Shown here: piece after piece, positions 25,230-34,022 of the stretch
Layout of the letters: the number at the start of each line of letters is the position of its first letter
Position numbering within the stretch: position 1 is the stretch's first letter
DNA from: Bryobacterales bacterium F-183
GTDB lineage: Bacteria; Acidobacteriota; Terriglobia; Bryobacterales; Bryobacteraceae
Assembly: GCA_016865505.2 (NCBI GenBank)
Contig: AP025252.1
Span: 2,294,001-2,358,000 of the forward strand
DNA length: 64,000 nt
Reading direction: 5' to 3'
Translations under genes and position numbers: made by a program
The notes under the pieces: model-generated
What the model was told of the DNA's origin: nothing
The model's input: only the letters and a program-made list of their open reading frames with translations
Databases searched by the model: none

Positions 25230-26153
25230 ATGGCTGCGTATTCGATCGGTGTTGATTTGGGCGGAACCAACCTCCGCGCTGCCGTCATTTCGGAAAACGG
25301 CGAGATTCTGGACAAGCTATCGGCGGAGACTGATGTGGCCGGGGGCCGGGAGGCGGTGATTGCCGGGATCGTGAAGTCGATCATCTCCCTGCGGGACCGG
25401 CAGTCCGGCGCGAACTTTGCCGGGGTTGGCATTGGCGTTCCGGGCTTCATTGTCCTCGAAAAAGGGCTGGTGCTGAATTCCAACAACCTGCCGTTTTTGA
25501 ACAACTTCCCGCTTCGTGATGCGATTGAGAAGGACCTTGGCGCGCAGGTGATTCTGGAAAACGACGCCAACGCTGCAGCGCTGGGTGAAAAGTGGATGGG
25601 CGCGGGCAAAGAAGTGGACGACCTTGTGCTGCTGACCCTCGGAACCGGCATCGGCGGGGGCATCATTTCCGGCGGCCGGGTGTTGCACGGCTTTATGGGC
25701 ATGGCCGGTGAACTGGGGCATCTGACGGTGGTCCCGAACGGTAACCCCTGCGGCTGCGGCAACATCGGCTGTATGGAAAAGCACGCATCGGCGACGGCCA
25801 TCGAAAGCATGGCGAAGTTGATGAGCCTCGGCGACAACCTGACCTCGCTCGATGTGTACAACCTGGCCAAGGGCGGAGAAGAGCGGGCCAAGCGCTGCTT
25901 TGAAGCGATGGGGTCGGCGCTGGGCATCGGGTTGGCGATGCTGGTGAACACCTTCAACTTTCCGCTGTACCTGCTGAGCGGCGGCGCGCTGGCGGCCTGG
26001 GAGTTCTTTGCGCCGGCGATGCTGGCGGAACTGAACAAGCGCTCGTACACCTTTCAGAACACGCCCACCCGGGTGGAGAAAGCGATTCTGGGCAATCAGG
26101 CCGGCTTGTACGGCGCTGGCTATCTGCCATTTCTATACACGACGAAGAAGTAA
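25230..26153 (+). CDS. glk: ROK-family glucokinase
   Basis: 307 residues. The N-terminal phosphate motif IGVDLGGTNLRAAV, the second phosphate motif LGTGIGGGII, sugar-binding ENDANAAALGE, EMGH-type GELGHLTV, and the zinc-binding ROK signature NPCGCGNIGCMEKHAS are all present. It phosphorylates glucose (or a related hexose) with ATP in the cytoplasm. The xylulokinase gene follows after 2 nt, so the pair is an operon for sugar entry into glycolysis and the pentose phosphate pathway. The ATG has no Shine-Dalgarno; a -10-like TATCAT ends nine bases before it, compatible with a leaderless message. Confidence 0.92.
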   Translation: MAAYSIGVDLGGTNLRAAVISENGEILDKLSAETDVAGGREAVIAGIVKSIISLRDRQSGANFAGVGIGVPGFIVLEKGLVLNSNNLPFLNNFPLRDAIEKDLGAQVILENDANAAALGEKWMGAGKEVDDLVLLTLGTGIGGGIISGGRVLHGFMGMAGELGHLTVVPNGNPCGCGNIGCMEKHASATAIESMAKLMSLGDNLTSLDVYNLAKGGEERAKRCFEAMGSALGIGLAMLVNTFNFPLYLLSGGALAAWEFFAPAMLAELNKRSYTFQNTPTRVEKAILGNQAGLYGAGYLPFLYTTKK

Positions 26154-26155
26154 CT

Positions 26156-27637
26156 ATGTACTGGCTTGGAATTGACATTGGCACGGGCGGGTCCCGTGCG
26201 CTGCTGGTGGATGCTTTCGGCAAAGTGAAGGCCGCGGTGACCGTCGCGCATGAGGACATGCGCATGGATCAGCCGCTGTGGGCGGAACAGCGTCCGGAGA
26301 ACTGGTGGGACGCGTCGAGCAAAGCGGTCCGGCAGGTGCTGCAGGACGCTGGCGTTAACGGCGGTGAGGTTCGCGGCGTGGGGCTATCGGGCCAGATGCA
26401 CGGCCTGACCTTGCTCGACGAGAAGGACGATATCGTACGTCCGGCGCTGATCTGGTGTGACCAGAGGTCGCAGGCGCAAGTCGACTGGGTGAACCAGACC
26501 GCAACCCCGGCGTTTGTCCTGGCGCAGACGGCGAATCCGATGCTGACCGGCTTTACGCTGCCCAAACTGCTGTGGGTTCGTGAGCATGAACCGTCGCAAT
26601 ACGCGCGCATCCGCAAGGTCCTGCTGCCGAAGGATTACATCCGGTTCCAGTTGACGGGCGAGTACGTGTCCGATGTATCCGATGCTTCAGGCACAGGGCT
26701 GTTTGACGTCGTCAACCGGCGTTGGGCGTTCGAACTGGCGGACAAGCTGGGCGTAGACCGGAGTCTGCTGCCGGCGGTGGTGGAATCATCGGCGGTGAGC
26801 GGTCGCGTGACGGCGAAGGCGGCTGCTTTGACCGGACTCGCGGAAGGTACGCCGGTGTACGGCGGAGCGGGCGATCAGGCAGCGAGCGCGGCTGGCAACG
26901 GGATTGTCGAGTCCGGCATTGTGTCGTGCACGTTGGGTACTTCGGGAGTGGTGTTCGCGCATCTGGATCAGCCTGCGTATGATGCAGCGGGCAGGGTGCA
27001 TACGTTCTGCCATTCGGTGACCGGCGCCTGGCATGTCATGGGCGTCACGCAAGGCGCGGGATTGAGTTTGCAGTGGTTCCGGAATCAGTTGGCTCCAGGG
27101 ATGAGCTACGACGATATGACGGCTGAGGCGGCGGCCGGGAGTCCTGTCGGTTCGCAAGGTTTGTTCTGGCTGCCGTATCTGATGGGCGAGCGTACGCCGC
27201 ATCTGGATGCGACGATACGCGGCGGCTGGATCGGGCTGACGGCCAAGCATACGCGGGCGGACATGATTCGTGCGTTGATCGAAGGCGTGTCGTACAGCCA
27301 GATGGATTGCCTGCAGATCATCGAGCAGATGGGCGCGGCGGTGAGTACGGTACGGCTGTCGGGCGGCGGGGCGAAGAGTGCGTTCTGGAAGCAGATGCTG
27401 GCGGATGTGTTCCAAAAGCCGGTAGCGGTGCTGGAGACGCAGGAAGGTTCGGCGTACGGCGCGGCGCTGCTGTCGATGGTGGGTACGGGCGAGTTCGCGA
27501 GTCTGGCGGAGTGTGCGAAGGCCGTGATTCGCGAGGTGGAGCGGATTGAGCCGAATGCGGCTGTGGGTGAAGTGTACGCTGAGGGTCACGGCAAGTATCA
27601 GGCGCTGTATCCGGCGCTCAAGGGTCGCTGGAGCTGA
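26156..27637 (+). CDS. xylB: Xylulokinase (FGGY family)
   Basis: 493 residues, the normal length for XylB. FGGY features: GIDIGTGGSRALLVD at the N-terminus, GLSGQMHGLTLLDE and IWCDQRS in the substrate site, GAGDQAASAAGNGI, TLGTSGVVFAH, and the C-terminal RLSGGGAKSAFWKQMLADV and GSAYGAALL. The QMHG motif is specific to xylulokinases, which make xylulose 5-phosphate. It sits 2 nt behind glucokinase. There is no xylose isomerase in the window. Confidence 0.94.
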   Translation: MYWLGIDIGTGGSRALLVDAFGKVKAAVTVAHEDMRMDQPLWAEQRPENWWDASSKAVRQVLQDAGVNGGEVRGVGLSGQMHGLTLLDEKDDIVRPALIWCDQRSQAQVDWVNQTATPAFVLAQTANPMLTGFTLPKLLWVREHEPSQYARIRKVLLPKDYIRFQLTGEYVSDVSDASGTGLFDVVNRRWAFELADKLGVDRSLLPAVVESSAVSGRVTAKAAALTGLAEGTPVYGGAGDQAASAAGNGIVESGIVSCTLGTSGVVFAHLDQPAYDAAGRVHTFCHSVTGAWHVMGVTQGAGLSLQWFRNQLAPGMSYDDMTAEAAAGSPVGSQGLFWLPYLMGERTPHLDATIRGGWIGLTAKHTRADMIRALIEGVSYSQMDCLQIIEQMGAAVSTVRLSGGGAKSAFWKQMLADVFQKPVAVLETQEGSAYGAALLSMVGTGEFASLAECAKAVIREVERIEPNAAVGEVYAEGHGKYQALYPALKGRWS

Positions 27638-27648
27638 GGGCGTACGCG

Positions 27649-27999
27649 CTAACTCTCATCCACGTCAGCAACGGTGCTTTCCGTATGTTCCGGTACCGGC
27701 CATATTAGTCGAATGATGACCCCTGCCGACCAGGCAAAGGCAACCCAACATCCAACAGTTGCCGCGAAACAGACAACGAGAAATAGAATTTGATGCTGCG
27801 CGCGAAAGTCCGATGGAATGAGGGGGGCGACCACCCAAACTCCTGGCCAGTAGAGCCAGAGTGTTGCGAGTCCGAACAGAAAGCTACGGCGGCTACCTAA
27901 CGCCAAAAGCACGGCGACGCTTAGGAACAAAGCCAGACATCCCAGGTAGTGGCCGATTCGCGGTTCGCGATAAGGGAATTGGAACATAACCCTGTTCAT
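27649..27999 (-). CDS. Small three-helix membrane protein, unknown
   Basis: 116 residues with three hydrophobic segments (about 20-38, 40-60 and 70-95) and charged ends. No family recognised. It converges on xylB with an 11-bp gap and lies next to a strong terminator that faces the other neighbour. Codon use is less biased than in its neighbours, so it may be a recent gain or a lineage-specific gene. Confidence 0.55.
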   Translation of the reverse strand: MNRVMFQFPYREPRIGHYLGCLALFLSVAVLLALGSRRSFLFGLATLWLYWPGVWVVAPLIPSDFRAQHQILFLVVCFAATVGCWVAFAWSAGVIIRLIWPVPEHTESTVADVDES

Positions 28000-28011
28000 G
28001 GCCTCCTGACC

Positions 28012-28052
28012 AAAAAAGCCGCTCCGCGTCCGAGGACGTGAAGCGGCTTTTT
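28012..28052 (-). terminator. Factor-independent terminator of the Gfo/Idh gene
   Basis: On the minus strand, AGCCGCT-type stem bases at 28042-28048 pair with AGCGGCTTTTTT (28012-28023 read in reverse); an inner stem CGTCC/GGACG extends it. Six T residues follow on the minus strand. It lies 17 bp after the stop of the oxidoreductase gene. Confidence 0.9.
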
Positions 28053-28068
28053 CGATTTTGTCGGGCTA

Positions 28069-29478
28069 TTAGGCCTTTTTGGCCGGCGTGCCCGAGGTAC
28101 CCATCTTGTCGATTTCGCTGAAGTAGACGCGACGCTCTTGCTCCATTGCCAGGTTCGACAGGATCACGGCTACTGAATCGGCCAGGCCGATTTCCATGTC
28201 GGCCTTGGGGTGGCCTCCGGTCTTACAGTCGTTGAAGAAGCTTTCGAGTTCGACGTCGACCGGGTTGCGGTCCTCTTCCGACACCATGACGCCCTTTTGG
28301 AGCAGCCACTGGCGGGCGTACTTCATTTCCTTGGACAGGAAGCTGTCGTTGTCGGTGACCTTATCCTTGTCCATCAGCAGCGGGAGGCCCTTGGAGCCTG
28401 CGCCTAGCGCGTAGCTGGCGCCTGCGGCGGCGGCCTTTTCTTTGCCGGCGCCTGCGGGGGCTACTTCTGCCTTGCGCGGTTCCTGGAACCACATGCCGGT
28501 GGGCATGGCGATTTCACCGTCGCCGATGGTCAAGTGAATGGCGCCCTTGGTGCCCATGATCACTTCGCCGAATTCCGGACGGGTGGCGTTCAGGTATGGC
28601 AGGTGCGAGTTGGTGGTGATCGAACTGTACACCAGCTTCTGACCCTTGGGGTACTTGTAGATCAGCTGGATGTTGTCGTAAACCGTGCGGCCGTCCTTCC
28701 AGTAGTCGATGCCGCCGACGCCGATGACGTATTCGGGCTGGGAGCCGAACATCCAGTCCGCGACGTCGATCTGGTGGGAGGCGAGTTCCGCGGTGAGGCC
28801 GCCGGAGTAATCCTTGAACAAGCGCCAGTTGGCGGGGTTCTGTGGACCTGGGGGCTGCTTCATGGTCCAGCCGGGATTGCGGTGCCACTGGGCGTGGATG
28901 TGGGTGACGTCGCCGATGAGACCCTTTTCGATCATCTGGCGGGCGGTCTGGTAGAACTTGCTGTAGCGGCGCTGGAGGCCGACCTGCAGCACCTGCTTGG
29001 GATAGTTCTTGTAGAGCGCGCGGAGGGCGTGCACTTCTTCCGGCTTGAAGACCAAGCTCTTTTCGCAGAAGGTGTGCTTGCCGGCTTCGAGCGCGGCCTT
29101 GGTTACTTCGTAGTGCAGGTAGAGCGGAACGGCGATGATGACGGCTTGTACGTCCTTGTTGTTCATCACCTCGCGGTAGTCCTTATAGGCGACCGCTTTG
29201 TTCAGCTTGTAGGTGTCGATGCCTTTGCGGGAGGCTTCGTCCTTGACGTCGCATACGGCGATACAGCGGCCGTTTTCGACCTTGTTCAGATGTTTCAGCA
29301 GGTACGACCCGCGGCCGCCGCTACCAATGACGGCGAAGTTCACGACATCGCTTCCGGCTGCTTTGACGACAGCGGGGGCTTTTCCAAATTCCACGGCCGT
29401 TGCGGCTGCGGCGCCGACGGCTGCCGCTGTCTTAACGACGTCGCGGCGGGAAGGCTTGTTTGTGGAGGTTTCTTGCAT
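28069..29478 (-). CDS. TAT-exported Gfo/Idh/MocA-family oxidoreductase
   Basis: 469 residues. The N-terminus carries a twin-arginine motif (SRRDVVKTAAAV) with an Ala-rich hydrophobic stretch, so it should be exported folded with its cofactor. The NAD(P)-binding fold shows FAVIGSGGRGSYLLKHL, and the catalytic-pocket motif is FCEKSL. The C-terminal domain contains an insertion rich in Ala/Lys/Gly (around residues 345-365). Such exported oxidoreductases act on sugars or sugar acids and are numerous in acidobacteria and planctomycetes. A GAGGA element precedes the ATG. Confidence 0.9.
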   Translation of the reverse strand: MQETSTNKPSRRDVVKTAAAVGAAAATAVEFGKAPAVVKAAGSDVVNFAVIGSGGRGSYLLKHLNKVENGRCIAVCDVKDEASRKGIDTYKLNKAVAYKDYREVMNNKDVQAVIIAVPLYLHYEVTKAALEAGKHTFCEKSLVFKPEEVHALRALYKNYPKQVLQVGLQRRYSKFYQTARQMIEKGLIGDVTHIHAQWHRNPGWTMKQPPGPQNPANWRLFKDYSGGLTAELASHQIDVADWMFGSQPEYVIGVGGIDYWKDGRTVYDNIQLIYKYPKGQKLVYSSITTNSHLPYLNATRPEFGEVIMGTKGAIHLTIGDGEIAMPTGMWFQEPRKAEVAPAGAGKEKAAAAGASYALGAGSKGLPLLMDKDKVTDNDSFLSKEMKYARQWLLQKGVMVSEEDRNPVDVELESFFNDCKTGGHPKADMEIGLADSVAVILSNLAMEQERRVYFSEIDKMGTSGTPAKKA

Positions 29479-29573
29479 CGCGGGAGGTTCCTCTAAGCTT
29501 CGAGTCTATCGCAAATAAAGGGGACGTTTGTTGCCCTTGCGACGTTTCCAGGCGTTGTACAATTACGGCTGCA

Positions 29574-30890
29574 ATGATCGAGCTGGATATTCAACCCAAA
29601 AAGAAGAAGCCCCTGGATCCGGAAGAAGATAACACCTTTCGCATTCTGCTTTTGGGCGACTTTGGCGCCGCCGACGTATCCCGGCCGCAACTGATCGACC
29701 GGGACAATTTCGAGGAAGTGATGCAGAAGATGAAAGCCGGCGTGGAGCTACCGCTGGCCGGGCGCATCAGCTTTACCGATATCGACGATTTCCATCCCGA
29801 TCAGTTGTACCGGCGGCTCGATCTGTTCCATTCGCTCCGGCAGGCGCGGGCGCGGCTGGAAAATCCGGAAACTTCCAAGCATACGGCGGAACTGTTGTTT
29901 TCCGAAGCTCCCCCAGAGGCAACCACCGACATCATCAAGCCGGCCAGCATTCTCGATCAGTTGGTAGAGGAGTCTGAGGGACGCAAGTACGTGGACCCGT
30001 TTGCGGCTTATGTACGCAAGCTGGTGGGGCCCTACACGGTGCCGAAGCCCGATCCGAAGCTGCCGGATATGATTGCGGAGATCGATGCGGCGATTGCGGG
30101 CAATATGCGGCAGATCCTGCACGATCCGGCGTTTCAGTCGATTGAAGCGGCTTGGCGCGCGGTGTTCCTGATGACGCGCGGGCTTGAGACCAGCGTGGAT
30201 CTGAAGGTGTACATCATGCACTATCCGAAGGGCATGTTTGTGACCGATCTTCTGCAGGCCACAAGCTTGAAGGATACGGTGTTCCATTCGCTGCTGAACT
30301 CGCAGAAGTGGGCTCTGGTGGCTGGCAATTACTACTTCACCGGCGGCGAAGTGGATATGGAACTTTTGGGTCGCGCGGCGTTGATCGCCGATAGCTGCGG
30401 CGCGAGGTTTGCGGCGGGCGCCGATCCGGATGTCGAGAACTGGCTGAATCCGAGCCAGGCGTACCAGGAACTGCGGGCGATTCCAGAGGCTGAGTCGGTT
30501 TCTTTGTCGCTGCCGCGGTGGATTCAGCGCATGCCTTATGGAAAGAATGCTTCGGAAACGGAGACGTTTGCGTTCGAGGAGTTCGATAAAGGGCAGGTGC
30601 CGCAGCACGATCATTACTGCTGGGCGAACCCGGCGTTTGCGGTCGCCTATTTGATGGCCGAGATGCATGCGTCGGGTGAGGAATCGTTGAACATCCACTC
30701 GCTGCCGGCGCATATGTACAAGGACCAGGGCGAGACTGTCGTAAAGCCTTGCGCGGAGTACTGGATGTTGCAGAAGGATGCCGAGCGGTTGATGGAGAAC
30801 GGATTGATGCCGTTGCTGTCGATGAAGGGGCAGGACTGGATCCGGCTGGCTGGGTTCCGCGCGATCAATGGCGCGGCGTTCGTGGATTAG
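29574..30890 (+). CDS. Fused TssB/TssC-like type VI contractile sheath protein (orphan)
   Basis: 438 residues from the ATG at 29574; longer frames start inside the upstream divergent gene. Residues 20-100 look like TssB ([39 protein letters not shown]), and residues 160-438 look like TssC ([76 protein letters not shown]). TssB and TssC are separate in most systems and form the contractile sheath that fires the tube. Here both are in one short chain, and no tssA, hcp, vgrG, tssE-M or clpV is present in the window. It may belong to a distant locus, be a T6SS-derived sheath of another contractile device, or be a repurposed single gene. A TACAAT hexamer at 29558-29563 ends ten bases before the ATG and no Shine-Dalgarno is seen. 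Confidence 0.75.
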   Translation: MIELDIQPKKKKPLDPEEDNTFRILLLGDFGAADVSRPQLIDRDNFEEVMQKMKAGVELPLAGRISFTDIDDFHPDQLYRRLDLFHSLRQARARLENPETSKHTAELLFSEAPPEATTDIIKPASILDQLVEESEGRKYVDPFAAYVRKLVGPYTVPKPDPKLPDMIAEIDAAIAGNMRQILHDPAFQSIEAAWRAVFLMTRGLETSVDLKVYIMHYPKGMFVTDLLQATSLKDTVFHSLLNSQKWALVAGNYYFTGGEVDMELLGRAALIADSCGARFAAGADPDVENWLNPSQAYQELRAIPEAESVSLSLPRWIQRMPYGKNASETETFAFEEFDKGQVPQHDHYCWANPAFAVAYLMAEMHASGEESLNIHSLPAHMYKDQGETVVKPCAEYWMLQKDAERLMENGLMPLLSMKGQDWIRLAGFRAINGAAFVD

Positions 30891-30907
30891 GCGTTTCTGG
30901 ACTAAAC

Positions 30908-32842
30908 ATGAGTAAGAAGATATACGCGTTCTTGATGTTGTGCGTGGTGCTAGCGTACGCGCAGCCCCGGCAGGCGCCCGATCCTGCGCTCGTTGCCCGG
31001 CGCAACGCCATGGAAGAAGAGTTGCAGCGGATCGCGGTGGTGGATCGCAAGGTGATGGTGAAGATGCGCGATGGCAAGCGCATGGCCGCCGATATCTATC
31101 GTCCAAAGGATTCGTCCAAGAAGTACCCGATTATCTTTTCGCGCACGCCATACAACTTCAATTACTGGGATGTGCGGAATGGCATGCCGAATGATATGTC
31201 CACGCAATTGGAAGCAGTGAAGCGTGGCTATGCGTACGTGGTGATGAACGAGCGCGGGCACTTCTTTTCCGAGGGAAATTACGACATTCTGGGCGCGCCG
31301 CTGAGCGACGGTACGGATGCGATTGAGTATTTGACGACGCAGCCCTGGTCGAACGGGAAGCTGGGTACGATCGGGTGCTCGTCGACGGCGGAATGGCAGA
31401 TGGCGGTGGCGGCGAACGGTCCGAAGGGGTTCACGACGATGATCCCGCAGGGGTTCGGCGCGGGTGTCGGACGCGTGTCGCCGTATACGGAGCAGGGCAA
31501 CTGGTATCGCGGCGGGGCGGTGCAGATGCTGTTTATCGCCTGGATTTACGGCGAGCAGAATCAGGTACGGCCGATGTTTCCCCCAAATACGACGCAGGAA
31601 GAGTTGATTCGTGCGTCGCGGATGTTTGATCTGGCGCCGCAGATGCCTCCCGTCGATTGGGCGAAGGCGCTGGCGCATCTGCCGTCGATCGACATTATTG
31701 AAGCCGTGAAAGGTCCGCATGGGATTTATGCGGATCGCATGGAAGTGTCCACAGGCGGCGCGATGATGAAGCGTACGCCCAATGATCCGGCGTGGTATCG
31801 CGGCGGGTTGTGGCACGACGATAAGAACATCAACATTCCGGGTTTCTGGTTTATGTCGTGGTACGACGTGTCGGTGGGGCCGAACCTGGCGGCGTTCAAC
31901 CATGTGCGGAGGACGGCGTCGCCGGAAGTCGCGAATCAGCAGTACGCGATTATTGCGCCGACGTTGCATTGCGCGTTCAAGCGGGCGACCGAGCATACGA
32001 TTGTGGGCGAGCGCGATATGGGCGATGCGCGGCTGAATTACGACGAGCTTACCTTTGGCTGGTTCGACCACTTCCTGAAGGGCGAGGAGAACGGGATCCT
32101 GCAGAAGATGCCCAAGGTGAAGTACTACACGATGGGGTCGAACAAGTGGCAGAGTTCCGATACGTGGCCTCCGGCAGGGGCGACGCCTGTGACGTACTAT
32201 CTGGATGGCGCGGGCAAGGCGAATAGCTTGTACGGCGATGGAAAGCTGGTTACGGCGAAGCCTGCGAATACGGCGGCCGATGGGTTCACATACGATCCGA
32301 TGAATCCGGTGCCGTCCTATGGCGGCAACGTGTGCTGTACGGGCAATGCGGTGATTGGCGGGTCACTCGATCAGCAAAAGATGGAGACCCGCAATGACAT
32401 CCTGGTGTACTCGACGGAGCCTTTGGCCGAGGGCGTGGAAGTGAGCGGTCCGATAGATGTGACGCTCTATGCATCGTCGGACGCCAAAGATACGGACTTT
32501 ACGGTGAAGTTGGTGGATGTGTATCCGGACGGGCGGGCGTACAACCTGGACGAGACGATTCAGCGCATGCGGTATCGCGACGGGTACGATAAGCCGCTGG
32601 CGTGGATGGAAAAGGGCAAGGTGTACAAGGTGTCGCTGCAGCCCATGGTGACCAGCAATTACTTTGCGCCGGGGCACCGGATCCGCATTGAAGTGTCGAG
32701 CAGCAACTTTCCGCGGTTTGACCGGAACATGAATACGGGCGGCAACAACTACGACGAGGTGAAGGGCGTGGTGGCGCATAACGGCATCCATCATGGGCCG
32801 CAGTATCCGTCGTCGGTGACGCTGTCGGTGGTGAAAAAGTAG
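30908..32842 (+). CDS. Exported CocE/NonD-family serine hydrolase (X-Pro dipeptidyl peptidase S15-like)
   Basis: 644 residues from the ATG at 30908, which gives signal peptide residues 1-18 ending in AYAQ. Alpha/beta-hydrolase core: [18 protein letters not shown] at the start of the fold, oxyanion-hole YGYA-like [11 protein letters not shown], nucleophile elbow GCSSTAEWQ (Ser in a degenerate GxSxxG), and the jelly-roll C-terminal domain (about 430-640) with [23 protein letters not shown], which holds the cocaine-esterase-type signature. Substrate is unknown; acyl esters or X-Pro peptides are the known family substrates. The lactonase gene follows after 9 nt, and both are exported. Confidence 0.9.
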   Translation: MSKKIYAFLMLCVVLAYAQPRQAPDPALVARRNAMEEELQRIAVVDRKVMVKMRDGKRMAADIYRPKDSSKKYPIIFSRTPYNFNYWDVRNGMPNDMSTQLEAVKRGYAYVVMNERGHFFSEGNYDILGAPLSDGTDAIEYLTTQPWSNGKLGTIGCSSTAEWQMAVAANGPKGFTTMIPQGFGAGVGRVSPYTEQGNWYRGGAVQMLFIAWIYGEQNQVRPMFPPNTTQEELIRASRMFDLAPQMPPVDWAKALAHLPSIDIIEAVKGPHGIYADRMEVSTGGAMMKRTPNDPAWYRGGLWHDDKNINIPGFWFMSWYDVSVGPNLAAFNHVRRTASPEVANQQYAIIAPTLHCAFKRATEHTIVGERDMGDARLNYDELTFGWFDHFLKGEENGILQKMPKVKYYTMGSNKWQSSDTWPPAGATPVTYYLDGAGKANSLYGDGKLVTAKPANTAADGFTYDPMNPVPSYGGNVCCTGNAVIGGSLDQQKMETRNDILVYSTEPLAEGVEVSGPIDVTLYASSDAKDTDFTVKLVDVYPDGRAYNLDETIQRMRYRDGYDKPLAWMEKGKVYKVSLQPMVTSNYFAPGHRIRIEVSSSNFPRFDRNMNTGGNNYDEVKGVVAHNGIHHGPQYPSSVTLSVVKK

Positions 32843-32851
32843 AGTACAGAT

Positions 32852-33958
32852 ATGGCTATTTCGAAGAAGACGGGCCTTGCTGCCCTGATGGCGGTGGGTA
32901 CGGCAATGGCTGCTGAGACCTTGGTGTACATCGGCACCTACACGCGCGATGCCTCGAAGGGCATTTACGCCTTCCGGATGAATGACCAGACCGGCGCTCT
33001 GACGCCGCTGGGTGTGGTGGCGGAGACGCCGAGTCCTTCGTTTTTGGCGATTCATCCCAATGGCAAGTATCTGTACGCGGTGAATGAGACCAACGGCGGG
33101 TCGGTTACGGCGTTTGAGATCGATAAGGCGACGGCGAAGTTGAAGCAGTTGAATTCGCAGTCGACCAAGGGCGGCGGCCCATGCTTTGTGTCGATTGATC
33201 CCACGGGGTCGACGGTGCTGGTGGCGAACTATGGCGGCGGCAGCATTGCGTCGTACGGCGTGAAGGCGGACGGTACGCTGGAAGGTCCGGTGACGTTTAT
33301 CCAGCATGAGGGGTCGAGCGTGAATCCGGCGCGGCAGAAGGGTCCGCATGCGCATTCGATCAACATCGACGCCCAGCGGAAGAAGGCGATTGTCGCGGAT
33401 CTGGGGTTGGACAAGCTGTTCTTCTATGACCTGGATGTGGCGGCGCATCGGCTAACGTCGCGCACGGCTGTGAGCTTGCCTCCGGGGTCGGGTCCGCGGC
33501 ACTTTGCGATGCATCCGAACCGCAAGACCGGGTATGTGATCAACGAGATGCTGTTGACGATGTCGACGGTGGATCTGACGGCGGATCCGCCGAAGGTACT
33601 GCAGACGATTTCGACGTTGCCGGCGAGCGAGAAGATGGATCCGAAGTATTCGACGGCGGAAGTGGTGGTGCATCCGAATGGGAAGACCGTGTACGGGTCA
33701 AACCGGGGGCACAACACGATTGCGCGGTTCGATGTCCAGAAGGACGGGACGTTGAAGTTTGTGGAGACGGTATCCACCAACGGCAAGACGCCGCGTAACT
33801 TTGCGATCGCGCCGGGCGGGAAGTTTCTGGTCGCGGCGAACCAGGATTCGGGAAACGTGGTGGTATTCCGTATTGGAGCTGACGGTAAGTTGACTCCGAC
33901 TGGTACTGACGTGGCAGCAGGTATACCGGTCTGCGTCCGTTTTCTCCAAGTAAAGTAA
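32852..33958 (+). CDS. Exported lactonase-family beta-propeller (6-phosphogluconolactonase type)
   Basis: 368 residues with signal peptide residues 1-20 (ALMAVGTAMAAE), so it acts outside the cytoplasm although the family name suggests a cytosolic sugar enzyme. Seven-bladed propeller of the YbhE/Pgl lactonase family: VYIGTYTRDASKGIYAFRM, HPNGKYLYAVNETNGGSVTAF, GGGPCFVSIDPTGSTVLVANYGGG, HPNGKTVYGSNRGHNTIARF and APGGKFLVAANQDSGNVVVF. The family hydrolyses lactones; the periplasmic form suggests a lactone of an external sugar acid. It is in an operon with the S15 hydrolase. Confidence 0.88.
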   Translation: MAISKKTGLAALMAVGTAMAAETLVYIGTYTRDASKGIYAFRMNDQTGALTPLGVVAETPSPSFLAIHPNGKYLYAVNETNGGSVTAFEIDKATAKLKQLNSQSTKGGGPCFVSIDPTGSTVLVANYGGGSIASYGVKADGTLEGPVTFIQHEGSSVNPARQKGPHAHSINIDAQRKKAIVADLGLDKLFFYDLDVAAHRLTSRTAVSLPPGSGPRHFAMHPNRKTGYVINEMLLTMSTVDLTADPPKVLQTISTLPASEKMDPKYSTAEVVVHPNGKTVYGSNRGHNTIARFDVQKDGTLKFVETVSTNGKTPRNFAIAPGGKFLVAANQDSGNVVVFRIGADGKLTPTGTDVAAGIPVCVRFLQVK

Positions 33959-34022
33959 GTTCTTGGCTAGTTCTTATCTATAGCGGGTTTGGGGCATGGC
34001 CGATAGTCGTGGAGGACTATCC

